A program made the position numbers and the translations under genes. Positions 43,303-52,005 of a stretch of 64,000 nucleotides of DNA are shown here, piece by piece (the first letter of the stretch is position 1; every line of letters starts with the position of its first letter). Below the pieces are notes generated by a model that did not search any database, was not told the DNA's origin, and saw only the letters and a program-made list of their open reading frames with translations. This DNA is from Dinoroseobacter sp965279125 (GTDB taxonomy: Bacteria > Pseudomonadota > Alphaproteobacteria > Rhodobacterales > Rhodobacteraceae). Where the stretch lies: positions 54,231-118,230 of the forward strand of contig CBDIHL010000033.1 of NCBI GenBank assembly GCA_965279125.1, in the 5' to 3' direction.

Positions 43303-44288
43303 TGCGTCATCCCCATTTGGGTTAACGTGATCCTTTGCACCCAGCTGATCAGCGCCACCATGGACGCCGCAAGGATCGCGGCCCCAAAGAGCGCGCTCCA
43401 GATTTGGATGGTCTGACCGTAATAGCTGCCAGCAAGCAATCGCGCGCCCAAACCTTCGACAGCGCCCGTCGGCAACTCGCCGACAATCGCGCCGATCAGG
43501 CTGGCCGCGATCCCCACCTTGAGCGAGGTGAACAGAAATGGCATCGACGCAGGCAACCGCAATCGCCAGAAAACTTGGCTTCGCGAGGCCGAATAGGTAT
43601 GCATCAGATCAAGTTGACTGACCTCGGGGCTACGCAGCCCCGCCACCATCCCGACCACCACCGGAAAGAAAGATAAATAAGCTGAAATCATCGACTTAGG
43701 GATCAAACCTTGCAGCCCGATCGAGTTCAAAACCACGATAATCATTGGCGCAATCGCAAGGATCGGAATGGTCTGCGACGCGATAGCCCAGGGCATCACG
43801 CTCATATCCATCGCGCGGTTATGCACGATCCCGATGGCCAGCAAGATGCCGGCGACGGTCCCGATCCCGAAGCCCAGCAGCGTGGCACTCAGCGTGATCC
43901 ATCCATGATAAACAAGGCTGCGCTTAGACGTGATCTTCTTCATCACGGTCGTGTCCCACAGCTCGGCCACCACCTGATGCGGGCTCGGCAAACGCGGGCG
44001 ATCTTGGTTAAAGGTCGCGCCCGCATGTTCAAAATTGTTAACGAGCAGCGACACACCGCCTAGATCACGACGATTTCCCGCGCCTTCCGGCTCGATCACC
44101 GCACCTGCGCGTTCGGCATTGGTTAACGCGGTGTGGATGTTCATCGGCATCACCGCGACATACCAAAACGCCACCAACGCCATCACGACGACCATCACGG
44201 ATGCCGCACTTTTCAACATCGCGCTGGCTTTCGCCCGGGTTTTCGAGGGTCCCGAAGGTGCGAGAGTTGCGTCAATAACGTCGCTCAT
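43299..44288 (-). CDS. ABC permease (SsuC-like), first membrane subunit
   Basis: 329 residues from the ATG at 44288, overlapping the GNAT stop by four bases; a GTG just upstream is less likely. The N-terminal span (VMVVVMALVAFWYVAVMPM) is followed by a periplasmic extension of about 75 residues with NNFEHAGATFNQDRPRLPSPHQVV, then the core with HGWITLSATLLGFGIGTVAGILLAIG and the coupling loop QLDLMHTYSASRSQVFWRLRLPASMPF. Both permeases of the operon carry this EAA-like loop and differ in the N-terminal extension. Confidence 0.88.
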   Translation of the reverse strand: MSDVIDATLAPSGPSKTRAKASAMLKSAASVMVVVMALVAFWYVAVMPMNIHTALTNAERAGAVIEPEGAGNRRDLGGVSLLVNNFEHAGATFNQDRPRLPSPHQVVAELWDTTVMKKITSKRSLVYHGWITLSATLLGFGIGTVAGILLAIGIVHNRAMDMSVMPWAIASQTIPILAIAPMIIVVLNSIGLQGLIPKSMISAYLSFFPVVVGMVAGLRSPEVSQLDLMHTYSASRSQVFWRLRLPASMPFLFTSLKVGIAASLIGAIVGELPTGAVEGLGARLLAGSYYGQTIQIWSALFGAAILAASMVALISWVQRITLTQMGMTQ

Positions 44289-44719
44289 CTGCGCCACTCC
44301 ATCCGCAATTCTGGCAAGCCGTCCCCGCGCCCTTCCGGCTTTTCTTCAACAGTTACAAAGCCTTCGCGTTGATAAAATCGATGTGCATCCGTGTTTGGCC
44401 CGTGGGTCCAAAGCTGCAAATAATCCCGCCCCTGCTTGACCGCATCGATCAGAGCCTTGCCATGGCCCTGCCCGCGCTTGGCAACATAGAGGCCATGAAT
44501 ATGGTTAATCTCGGCTTCCAATGACAGGTAACCAACCACCGGATCACCGATCACCCAGAACTCGCGCATTGGAATACCGTTAACCATCATCTGGGTCAGT
44601 TCGTCCAAATCGGGGCCGTTCTGCATCCACACTGTGTGCGTTAACCAATCCGACACAATCCGCGCGCAAGCGGGGGCGTCATCAACGGTCGCCGCGCGTG
44701 GAAGGGGCCGCTCAGTCAT
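44285..44719 (-). CDS. GNAT-family N-acetyltransferase within the pyrimidine operon
   Basis: 144 residues from the ATG at 44719. GNAT fold: RAATVDDAPACARIVSDWL at the N-terminus, the acetyl-CoA loop HGLYVAKRGQGHGKALIDAVK (Q-x-x-G-x-G/A form) and LWTHGPNTDAHRFYQREGFVTVEE. It overlaps the ATPase gene by eight bases and the permease gene by four, so it is fully embedded in the transporter operon. It might acetylate an amine from pyrimidine breakdown, such as beta-alanine, but that is inference only. Confidence 0.88.
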   Translation of the reverse strand: MTERPLPRAATVDDAPACARIVSDWLTHTVWMQNGPDLDELTQMMVNGIPMREFWVIGDPVVGYLSLEAEINHIHGLYVAKRGQGHGKALIDAVKQGRDYLQLWTHGPNTDAHRFYQREGFVTVEEKPEGRGDGLPELRMEWRR

Positions 44720-45545
44720 CCAAATGTCCTGCGCGCAGACCTTCGCGCACCCGGTGCGCAACTTCGATAAACTCAGGCGTATCGCGAATATCGAGCGGTC
44801 GATCCAGCGGCAAGGGACTGTCGATCACATCCGTAATTCGCCCCGGTCGCGGGCTCATCACCACGATTTTTGTGCTCAGATAAACCGCTTCCGGGATCGA
44901 GTGGGTTACAAACCCGATGGTTTTTTCCGTGCGCTTCCAAAGCGCTAGAAGCTGTTCGTTCAGGTGATCGCGCACAATTTCATCAAGCGCGCCAAACGGT
45001 TCGTCCATCAGCAAAATGTCAGCATCAAACGCCAATGCCCGTGCGATCGAGGCGCGCTGCTGCATCCCGCCAGACAGTTGCCAAGGGTATTTCTTCTCAA
45101 AGCCAGCAAGCTCGACCAGCTCCAACACCCGGCGCACGCGCTCGTCCTGATCGGCTTTGGAATATCCCATGATTTCAAGCGGTAACGAGATATTCTTGCC
45201 AATCGTCCGCCACGGATAAAGGCCCGCCGCCTGAAACACATACCCATAGGCGCGTTTGCGGCGGGCATCGTCAGGGGTCATGCCATTGACCGTCAGCGTG
45301 CCTGCGGTGGGATGCTCGAGCGCGGCCACAGCGCGCAGAAATGTCGTCTTGCCGCACCCCGAGGGGCCAATAAACGAGACGAAATCGCCCTTGTTGATAT
45401 CAAGGTTAACGTCCCGCAAGGCGTGAACCGGGCCGTCATTCGTCTCAAACGTCAAGGAGACACCCTTGGCGGAAATCACCGCCTCGGCCGATGCATTTGG
45501 CTGCGCCGCGTCGGCAAACCCTTCAATCTCGTCTTGGCTCAGCAC
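44712..45545 (-). CDS. ABC transporter ATP-binding protein (SsuB/TauB-like)
   Basis: 277 residues. Walker A GPSGCGKTT, Q-loop VFQAAGLYPWRTIGKNI, signature LSGGMQQRASIARAL, Walker B ILLMDEPFGALDE, and H-loop FVTHSIPEAVYLS. The N-terminus (SQDEIEGFADAAQPNASAEA) is an unusual acidic extension before the ABC fold. It powers the two permeases of the operon. The dihydropyrimidinase gene ends six bases upstream. Confidence 0.92.
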   Translation of the reverse strand: MLSQDEIEGFADAAQPNASAEAVISAKGVSLTFETNDGPVHALRDVNLDINKGDFVSFIGPSGCGKTTFLRAVAALEHPTAGTLTVNGMTPDDARRKRAYGYVFQAAGLYPWRTIGKNISLPLEIMGYSKADQDERVRRVLELVELAGFEKKYPWQLSGGMQQRASIARALAFDADILLMDEPFGALDEIVRDHLNEQLLALWKRTEKTIGFVTHSIPEAVYLSTKIVVMSPRPGRITDVIDSPLPLDRPLDIRDTPEFIEVAHRVREGLRAGHLDD

Positions 45546-45551
45546 CCTGGA

Positions 45552-47006
45552 TCAGACCCCCGTCGCCGGAATGCCGGTCCGCTCAACCGGGGTTGGCGCC
45601 GTCAATTCTTTCCATGTGCTCAAGGCCTTATTGACCGTGCCGTTGGGCGCGCGCGCCACGAATTCACCATGCCCTTCTTGCGTGCGGATCTCGCCATCAT
45701 GGACCGCGACATGGCCACGGGTCAGGGTGAAACGCGGTAAGCCTTTGACCTGGTGACCCTCGAACACGTTGTAATCAATGGCAGATTGCTGAGTGCCTGC
45801 TGTGATCGTCTTCGATTTTTCCGGATCCCACACCACCAAATCCGCATCCGCGCCGACCAGCACCGCGCCCTTCTTCGGGTAGCAGTTCAGGATCTTTGCG
45901 ATATTGGTCGAGGTCACCGCCACAAACTCGTTCGGCGTCAAGCGCCCAGTACCAACCCCTTGGGTCCACAGCATCGGCAAGCGATCTTCCAAACCTCCGG
46001 TTCCATTGGGGATTTTCGAGAAATCGCCAACGCCGTAGCGCTTCTGTTCTGTCGTGAACGCGCAGTGATCGGTGGCGACCACAGACAACGACCCGCTCAT
46101 CAAACCCGCCCAAAGGCTGTCCTGATGCTTCTTGTTGCGAAACGGCGGTGACATGACGCGCCGCGCCGCATGGTCCCAATCTTTGTCGAAATACTCGGAC
46201 TCGTCGAGTGTCAGGTGCTGGATCAAGGGCTCGCCCCACACGCGCTTGCCTTGCATCCGCGCACGCCGGATCGCTTCATGGGCCTCCTCGCAGGACGTAT
46301 GCACGACATAGAGCGGCACGCCTGCCATATCCGCGATCATAATCGCGCGGTTCGTGGCCTCCCCTTCGACCTGAGACGGCCTCGAATACGCATGCGCTTC
46401 CGGCCCGGTATTGCCTTCGGCGAGCAATTTCGCCGTCATTTCCGCCACCACATCGCCATTCTCGGCATGAACCATCGCGATTCCGCCCAGCTCAGCCAAG
46501 CGGTTGAAGGACGAGAACAGCTCATCATCATTGACCATCAACGCGCCCTTATAGGCGAGGAAATGCTTGAAGGTGGTGATGCCACGATCGCGCACAACCG
46601 TTTCCATATCGTTAAAGACCTGCTCGCCCCACCACGTCACCGCCATGTGGAACGAGTAGTCGCAATTCGCCCGCGTCGATTTATTGTCCCAGCGTTTCAA
46701 GGCGTCATGCAGGCCTTCACCTTGATTTGGCAGGCAAAAATCCACAACCATCGTGGTGCCCCCGGCCAAGCCAGCGCGGGTGCCGCTTTCAAAATCATCC
46801 GTCGAGTAGGTCCCCATAAACGGCATTTCCAAATGCACATGCGGGTCAATGCCGCCGGGCATGACGTAGCAGCCCGTTGCGTCCAGCTCCTCGCCTCCCG
46901 TCAGGTTCGGGCCAATCTCCGAGATCACCCCATTCTCGATCCGGACATCCGCCTGGTAGGTCAGGTCCGCCGTCACCACCGTGCCGTTCTTGATAATCTT
47001 GTTCAT
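45552..47006 (-). CDS. hydA: Dihydropyrimidinase (hydantoinase)
   Basis: 484 residues, the usual length. Metal-site motifs GGIDPHVHLEMPF, the carboxylated-lysine segment FKHFLAYKGAL, MVHAENGDV, the PLYVVHTSCEEA histidine region, and VVATDHCAF match bacterial dihydropyrimidinases. It opens 5,6-dihydrouracil or dihydrothymine to N-carbamoyl-beta-alanine or its methyl form. It lies between the carbamoylase gene upstream and the ABC genes, inside a RutR-type-regulated operon. The ATG at 47006 follows a GC hairpin and the GGATATTT...AAAGCAAAGAG motif. Confidence 0.94.
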   Translation of the reverse strand: MNKIIKNGTVVTADLTYQADVRIENGVISEIGPNLTGGEELDATGCYVMPGGIDPHVHLEMPFMGTYSTDDFESGTRAGLAGGTTMVVDFCLPNQGEGLHDALKRWDNKSTRANCDYSFHMAVTWWGEQVFNDMETVVRDRGITTFKHFLAYKGALMVNDDELFSSFNRLAELGGIAMVHAENGDVVAEMTAKLLAEGNTGPEAHAYSRPSQVEGEATNRAIMIADMAGVPLYVVHTSCEEAHEAIRRARMQGKRVWGEPLIQHLTLDESEYFDKDWDHAARRVMSPPFRNKKHQDSLWAGLMSGSLSVVATDHCAFTTEQKRYGVGDFSKIPNGTGGLEDRLPMLWTQGVGTGRLTPNEFVAVTSTNIAKILNCYPKKGAVLVGADADLVVWDPEKSKTITAGTQQSAIDYNVFEGHQVKGLPRFTLTRGHVAVHDGEIRTQEGHGEFVARAPNGTVNKALSTWKELTAPTPVERTGIPATGV

Positions 47007-47022
47007 GGCAATCCCGCGCCTT

Positions 47023-47066
47023 CTCTTTGCTTTTTCAAATATCCCGGGGTCCGGGGCAGCGCCCCG
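47023..47066 (-). repeat. Intercistronic element: GC hairpin plus GGATATTT-AAAGCAAAGAG motif
   Basis: On the minus strand the stem CGGGGC-GCT-GCCCCG (47052-47066) is followed by GGGATATTTGAAAAAGCAAAG. A near-identical second part occurs at 36183-36206. The combination is one I recall from many Rhodobacterales intergenic regions; its function is unknown. Confidence 0.55.
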
Positions 47067-47072
47067 AACGAC

Positions 47073-48323
47073 TTAGGACACAATCTCCGCCGTCTCGACC
47101 ACCGCATGGAACAACACATTCGCGCCCGCCGTGGCCCATTCCGGTGAAATCTCTTCCGCCTCATTATGGCTCAGCCCATCCACGCAAGGGCACATCACCA
47201 TTGCCGTGGGGTATAAGTCATTGATCCAACAGGCATCATGCCCCGCCCCGGACACGATATCCATATGACTGTATCCAAGTCGTTCCGCCGCCGCGCGCAC
47301 GGCACCAACGCACCCTTCATCAAAGGCAGGCGGATCAAATTGACCGACGATTTCGCATTCAAAGCCGACCTCAATGCCCTCGCATAGCGCAGGCGCGCGC
47401 TCCATAAACTCGGCGACCATTGCGTTCAGCTTATCGAGCAGATGCGTCCGCATATCGACCGTAAACACAACCTTGCCGGGGATGATGTTGCGCGAGTTCG
47501 GATAGACATCGATATGCCCAATCGCGCCCACCGCGTTGGGCTGGTTCTTCATCGCGATCTCATGAACCAGCTCGGTCACCAGCGCCAATCCACGCCCCGC
47601 ATTCTTGCGCATCCGCATCGGGGTGGATCCGGTGTGGCTTTCCTTGCCCGTCACGGTGCATTCGATCCAGCGCAGCCCTTGGCCATGGGTCACAACGCCG
47701 ACATCCTTGCCCTCGGCCTCCAGAATCGGACCCTGCTCGATATGCAGCTCGAAAAACGCAGCCATCTTGCGGTCGCCAACAGGCTCGTCCCCGACCCAGC
47801 CGATGCGTTTCAGCTCGTCGCCAAAGCGCTTTCCATCCGCATCCACCCGGTCATAGGCCCAATCTTGCGTGTGCTTTCCGGCAAACACGCCAGAGGCCAG
47901 CATCGCGGGCGCATAGCGCGTCCCCTCTTCATTGGTCCAGTTGGTCACGACAATCGGATGCTTGGTCTTGATCCCTAAGTCATTGAGGGATCGGACAATT
48001 TCCAAGCCCCCAAGCACACCCAAAACGCCGTCGTACTTGCCGCCCGTGGGTTGTGTGTCCAAATGACTACCAACATATATTGGCAGCGCGTCCGGGTCGG
48101 TGCCCTCGCGCCGCGCAAACATGTTGCCCATCGTGTCGACGCCCATCGACATGCCCGCAGCCTCGCACCACGACTGAAACAGGGCGCGTCCTTCGGCATC
48201 CTCATCCGTCAAAGTCTGGCGATTATTGCCGCCGGCAATGCCGGGGCCGATTTTGGCCATCTCCATCAGGCTGTCCCATAGCCGCTCGCCATTGATCTTC
48301 AGGTTTTCGCCGGGTGCGGACAT
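47073..48323 (-). CDS. Zn-dependent hydrolase, beta-ureidopropionase/N-carbamoyl amino acid hydrolase
   Basis: 416 residues from the ATG at 48323; a farther start in the same frame would run into the operator region. Peptidase M20-type fold: GSHLDTQPTGGKYDGVLGVLGGLEIVRSL with metal histidine and aspartate, TNWTNEEGTRYAPAMLASGVFAG, FFELHIEQGPILE, and SGAGHDACW. It hydrolyses N-carbamoyl-beta-alanine (third step of reductive pyrimidine breakdown) or a carbamoyl amino acid. It is the first gene of the operon; the RutR-like site lies about 100 bases before its start. Confidence 0.9.
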   Translation of the reverse strand: MSAPGENLKINGERLWDSLMEMAKIGPGIAGGNNRQTLTDEDAEGRALFQSWCEAAGMSMGVDTMGNMFARREGTDPDALPIYVGSHLDTQPTGGKYDGVLGVLGGLEIVRSLNDLGIKTKHPIVVTNWTNEEGTRYAPAMLASGVFAGKHTQDWAYDRVDADGKRFGDELKRIGWVGDEPVGDRKMAAFFELHIEQGPILEAEGKDVGVVTHGQGLRWIECTVTGKESHTGSTPMRMRKNAGRGLALVTELVHEIAMKNQPNAVGAIGHIDVYPNSRNIIPGKVVFTVDMRTHLLDKLNAMVAEFMERAPALCEGIEVGFECEIVGQFDPPAFDEGCVGAVRAAAERLGYSHMDIVSGAGHDACWINDLYPTAMVMCPCVDGLSHNEAEEISPEWATAGANVLFHAVVETAEIVS

Positions 48324-48420
48324 TTGGCTGCCTTTCTGTCGGTCGCTCAGAGGGTCAAACACCCACCAAAAGCCGCCCAATTCAAGCAAAATACCTGACT
48401 TAAGGGCGTCTGCGATAGTG

Positions 48421-48438
48421 TTTGACCAATCGGTCAAA
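48421..48438. promoter_or_regulatory. RutR-type operator
   Basis: TTTGACCAATCGGTCAAA: seven-base inverted arms TTTGACC and GGTCAAA around AATC. It differs at one base from the recalled Escherichia coli RutR consensus TTGACCA-N2-TGGTCAA. It lies in the divergent spacer between the carbamoylase-led operon and the TetR gene. Confidence 0.85.
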
Positions 48439-48573
48439 GTCACGCTAGCACAGGGGGAAAACCAGTCAAGCGCGCCGCCGCACCAAGGCCCCTCCGTCTG
48501 GCTTGATCGGTCAGCGAGACGCCCGCGACGCTGGATTTTAGGGCGGTTTTAGAACGGGTTGAGAAGAAAACTG

Positions 48574-49191
48574 ATGCCAGACACCCCTCCTCGCCCGCGC
48601 AAGACGCGAATCCAGCAGCGCAACAGCGACGCGATCCTGGACGCAGCACTTGATGTGTTCTCACGCCACGGGTTTCGCGGTGCCACCCTCGACCAGATCG
48701 CCGAGGCTGCGGGGCTGTCAAAACCAAACCTGCTTTACTATTTCAGCGGCAAAGAGGCGATCCATAGGGAGCTTTTGGACAGCCTCATGGACACCTGGCT
48801 CGATCCCCTCCGCGACCTCGATCCCGAGGGCGATCCGCGCGCGCAACTGCTCGCCTACCTGCACCGCAAATTGCAGATGAGCCGCGATCTGCCCCGTGAA
48901 AGCCGCTTGTTCGCCAACGAGGTTTTGCAAGGCGCGCCCCGGATCGGCGAGGGGTTATCAGGCGATCTCAAAGACTTGGTCGATGCGAAAGCCGAGATCA
49001 TCCGCGGCTGGTCCGAGGCGGGCAAGATCGCAGCGGTGGACCCCTATCACCTGATCATCTCCATCTGGGCGCTGACCCAGCACTACGCGGATTTCGAAGT
49101 CCAAGTGCGCGCCGTGCTCGGCGGCACCGACCCCTATGAGGGGGCCGAGGCCTTCCTGAGCGGACTTTATGACAAGCTTCTGGCACCCTAG
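48574..49191 (+). CDS. rutR: RutR-like TetR-family regulator
   Basis: 205 residues from the ATG at 48574; a TTG five codons upstream is less likely. The TetR HTH (RNSDAILDAALDVFSRHGFRGATLDQIAEAAGLSKPNLLYYFSGKEAIHRELL) is followed by a ligand domain resembling RutR (PRESRLFANEVLQGAPRI, YHLIISIWALTQHYADFEVQVRAVLGG). RutR senses uracil or thymine and controls pyrimidine use. Its neighbours and the near-consensus operator support this. The natural effector here is inferred. Confidence 0.9.
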   Translation: MPDTPPRPRKTRIQQRNSDAILDAALDVFSRHGFRGATLDQIAEAAGLSKPNLLYYFSGKEAIHRELLDSLMDTWLDPLRDLDPEGDPRAQLLAYLHRKLQMSRDLPRESRLFANEVLQGAPRIGEGLSGDLKDLVDAKAEIIRGWSEAGKIAAVDPYHLIISIWALTQHYADFEVQVRAVLGGTDPYEGAEAFLSGLYDKLLAP

Positions 49192-49306
49192 CGCCACAGG
49201 TGCTGCAGCGCGTTGCGTGACAAGCTGCATCACGGGCAAAGCTATGCTAGTCTTGAGCCTGAGCAGACATACCGCCTGACGCATAAGCCCCGAAGAGAGC
49301 CCGCGC

Positions 49307-50362
49307 ATGCCCACGACAAACCTGATTGTAAACGGAACTTTCTCATCCGGCTCCGCCAATTGGACCGGCACCGATATCGAGGCAGGCAATACCGAGAACG
49401 CCTATCTGGGCAACGGATCGACCAACCGCGTGGCCGAAATGGACGGAAATGCCGGCCAGACGACCGTGATGGAGCAGACATTTACCGTCGACGGCCCGAT
49501 CACGACGCAATTGACACTCGACAGCGTGCTCAGGACGGCGGCCAATAACGATCAAGGCAGCGACGGTTTCACGGTCGAGATCCTCGATGCAGGCGGCGGC
49601 GTGGTCACGACAACCACGATCTTTCCGGGCACGGGCAGCTACACCACCTACAACGTCCCGATCACCTTCCCTGCGGCGGGCGACTATACGTTGCGCTTCA
49701 CCGAAGTGGGCGATGATGACAGCCTGGGACCGATTTTCGACAACATCTCGCTCTTGGTGTGTTTTGCGGGCGGGACACGGATTTTGACACCGCGCGGCGA
49801 GGTCGCGGTCGAGGATTTACGCGTCGGCGACAGGGTACAGACGACCGATGGACCAAAGACGCTGCACTGGATCGGAACACGGTCGGTAAGTGCGACAGAG
49901 CTGGCCGCAAACCCAAAACTGCGGGCCGTGCGCATCGAAAAAGGCGCGCTTGGTCAAGGACTTCCGCACAGGGACCTGCGCGTGTCGCGCCAACATCGGA
50001 TGCTGACCCGCAACGCTTTGGCCGAGCAGATGTTCGGGGTCGGTGAGGCCTTGATCCCGGCGATCAAGCTGGTCGGGCTGCCGGGGATTGCGCTGGAACC
50101 AAGCGATGCCCCCCTCGTCTACCACCACCTGCTTTTCGATACGCACCGCGTGGTTTTCGCCGAGGGCGCGCCGAGCGAGAGCATGCTGACCGGAAACGAG
50201 GCCCTCGATGCAGTCTCGGCTGAAACGGCTGCAGAGCTCGCGTTGATGTTTCCGGAAATGGTCTGCGAGCCAGCCGAGCCGCGCTTTTTTGTGGCCGATG
50301 GCAAGATGGCGAAGCAATATGTGACCCAGCTTGGACAGATCGGGCAACCGGCGCTCGGTTAA
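49307..50362 (+). CDS. Hint-domain protein with N-terminal carbohydrate-binding-like fold
   Basis: 351 residues. The N-terminal 150 residues start NLIVNGTFSSGSANWTG, typical of DUF642 or CBM-like jelly rolls. The Hint_2 domain begins at Cys152 (VCFAGGTRILTPRGEVAVEDL), then DRVQTTDGPKTLHWIG and VSRQHRML, and ends with HHLLFDTHRVVFAEGAPSES. A close relative Hint domain ends the giant protein at 61 kb. There is no signal peptide of classical type. Cys152 could drive self-cleavage; the canonical C-terminal Asn splicing block is not evident. Function unknown. Confidence 0.83.
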   Translation: MPTTNLIVNGTFSSGSANWTGTDIEAGNTENAYLGNGSTNRVAEMDGNAGQTTVMEQTFTVDGPITTQLTLDSVLRTAANNDQGSDGFTVEILDAGGGVVTTTTIFPGTGSYTTYNVPITFPAAGDYTLRFTEVGDDDSLGPIFDNISLLVCFAGGTRILTPRGEVAVEDLRVGDRVQTTDGPKTLHWIGTRSVSATELAANPKLRAVRIEKGALGQGLPHRDLRVSRQHRMLTRNALAEQMFGVGEALIPAIKLVGLPGIALEPSDAPLVYHHLLFDTHRVVFAEGAPSESMLTGNEALDAVSAETAAELALMFPEMVCEPAEPRFFVADGKMAKQYVTQLGQIGQPALG

Positions 50363-50397
50363 CCACGATTTAATACTGATGCTGTTGGATCGAGCCT

Positions 50398-50640
50398 ATG
50401 GAACATTTTCGACAGTTTACCGTACATCCTGACCGTCCAAACCCTTGGGCGGCACGCATTTTCACCGCAAAAGCCGTCGCGAAAGGCGGGATCGTCCGCC
50501 GTGCAGTTAAGGATGTAGAACGTGAAATGGGGCGCGACGCACTCTTGGCCGAGGTCAAACGCCGTCGCTTTCATTTGATCGAATGCGGCGGGCAATTCAT
50601 CATCATCTGCAATTCAGGCCAAATGCGGACCCATTGCTGA
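50398..50640 (+). CDS. Small conserved orphan protein, paralogue of the one at 11610
   Basis: 80 residues. Shares with the 11610-11861 protein the pattern W...(I/V)F(S/T)A(R/K)A.A(Q/K)GG(I/V)VRR and GR(D/E)A(L/F)..E(L/V).RR.F, and the final (I/V)I.CN. The domain is alpha-beta and basic. Its start follows the Hint-protein stop by 35 bases and its stop precedes palindrome copy B, making the three look like a unit. It is probably a real gene because two divergent copies keep the same residues. Function unknown. Confidence 0.72.
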   Translation: MEHFRQFTVHPDRPNPWAARIFTAKAVAKGGIVRRAVKDVEREMGRDALLAEVKRRRFHLIECGGQFIIICNSGQMRTHC

Positions 50641-50644
50641 GCCG

Positions 50645-50707
50645 CCCAAAACTCTTCGTCCGAAGAGTTTTGGGCTCAAGAGTTTTCGGACGAAAACTCT
50701 TGAGCCC
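50645..50707. repeat. Paired palindromic element, copy B
   Basis: Palindrome 1 (50645-50674): arms CCCAAAACTCTTCG / CGAAGAGTTTTGGG around TC. Palindrome 2 (50672-50707): arms GGGCTCAAGAGTTTTCG / CGAAAACTCTTGAGCCC around GA; the two share GGG. The nine-base word AAAACTCTT and its complement occur four times in order + - - +. It lies between convergent genes and ends on the stop codon of preA, so it can act as a two-way terminator. Confidence 0.85.
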
Positions 50708-52005
50708 TACTCCGCCGCCTGCGCACTTGGGTTGTTCGGATGGTTGGTCCAGTTGGCATAGTCCGCCTCGACCACTTTGCCGGTCCGCGGATCCACCTCA
50801 CCCGGCTGCATCTCTACCATCGTGATGCAATCCTCGACAGGACATACATTCACGCACAAATTACACGCGACGCATTCCTCATCGATCACCTCAAACACCC
50901 GGTCCGCACTCATGGAAATCGCCTGATGCGAGGTGTCTTCGCAGGCCGCATAACAGCGGCCGCATTTGATACAGGCGTCCTGATCAATCACCGCCTTGGA
51001 GACGTAATTCAGGTTCAAATACTGCCAATCCGTCACATTCGGCGTCGCGCGCCCGACCAGATCGGACAGCCCCATCTCCTTTTCATCGAGATACTGCGAC
51101 AGGCCCGAAATCATCTCTTCGACGATCTTGAACCCATAGGTCATCGCCGCCGTGCAGACCTGCACATTCCCGGCCCCAAGCGCCAGGAACTCTGCCGCAT
51201 CGCGCCATGTCGTTACCCCGCCGATGCCCGAAATCGGCAAACCCGCCGTCTCAGCATCCCGCGCAATTTCGGCCACCATGTTCAGCGCAATCGGCTTGAC
51301 CGCTGGCCCACAAAAGCCGCCGTGCGACCCCTTCCCATCGATGGACGGCTCGGGAGAAAAGCTGTCCAGATTGACGGAAGTGATCGAGCTGATCGTATTG
51401 ATCAGGCTCACGGCGTCCGCGCCCCCGGCCTTTGCGGCCCGCGCTGGGTAGCGCACATCAGTGATGTTGGGGGTCAGTTTCACGATGACCGGCATGCGGG
51501 TGTGTTGCTTGCACCACCGCGCGACCATCTCAATGTATTCAGGGACTTGGCCGACGGCAGCGCCCATTCCACGCTCGCTCATCCCATGGGGGCAGCCGAA
51601 ATTCAGCTCGACCGCATCGGCCCCGGTCTCCTCCACCATGGGCAGGATTTTCTTCCAAGGGTCCTCCTCGCAGGGCACCATCAGCGACACGATCATCGCG
51701 CGATCGGGGTAATCGCGCTTGACCGATTTGATCTCGCGCAGGTTCACCTCCAAAGGCCGGTCGGTGATCAACTCAATGTTGTTCAGCCCCAGAAGCCGCC
51801 GATCCGCCCCATATATGGCCCCGTAGCGCGGCCCGTTGACGTTCACCACATGCGGATCAAAGCCGAGCGTCTTCCAAACCACCCCGCCCCATCCGGCCTC
51901 GAACGCACGGCGCACATTGTATTCCTTGTCCGTCGGCGGCGCGGAGGCGAGCCAGAACGGATTGGGGGATTTGACCCCAACGAAGTCAGAGCGCAGGTCA
52001 GCCAT
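50707..52005 (-). CDS. preA: NAD-dependent dihydropyrimidine dehydrogenase, PreA subunit
   Basis: 432 residues. FMN-dependent TIM-barrel domain (VGVKSPNPFWLASAPPTDKEYNVRRAFEAGWGGVVWKTLG, NFGCPHGMSERGMG with the catalytic cysteine, ISGIGGVTTWRDAAEFLALGA) plus a C-terminal two-cluster ferredoxin domain (CIKCGRCYAACEDTSHQA and CVACNLCVNVCPVEDC). It reduces uracil or thymine to the dihydro form, the first reductive step. Its start overlaps the preT stop by one base. Confidence 0.94.
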   Translation of the reverse strand: MADLRSDFVGVKSPNPFWLASAPPTDKEYNVRRAFEAGWGGVVWKTLGFDPHVVNVNGPRYGAIYGADRRLLGLNNIELITDRPLEVNLREIKSVKRDYPDRAMIVSLMVPCEEDPWKKILPMVEETGADAVELNFGCPHGMSERGMGAAVGQVPEYIEMVARWCKQHTRMPVIVKLTPNITDVRYPARAAKAGGADAVSLINTISSITSVNLDSFSPEPSIDGKGSHGGFCGPAVKPIALNMVAEIARDAETAGLPISGIGGVTTWRDAAEFLALGAGNVQVCTAAMTYGFKIVEEMISGLSQYLDEKEMGLSDLVGRATPNVTDWQYLNLNYVSKAVIDQDACIKCGRCYAACEDTSHQAISMSADRVFEVIDEECVACNLCVNVCPVEDCITMVEMQPGEVDPRTGKVVEADYANWTNHPNNPSAQAAE

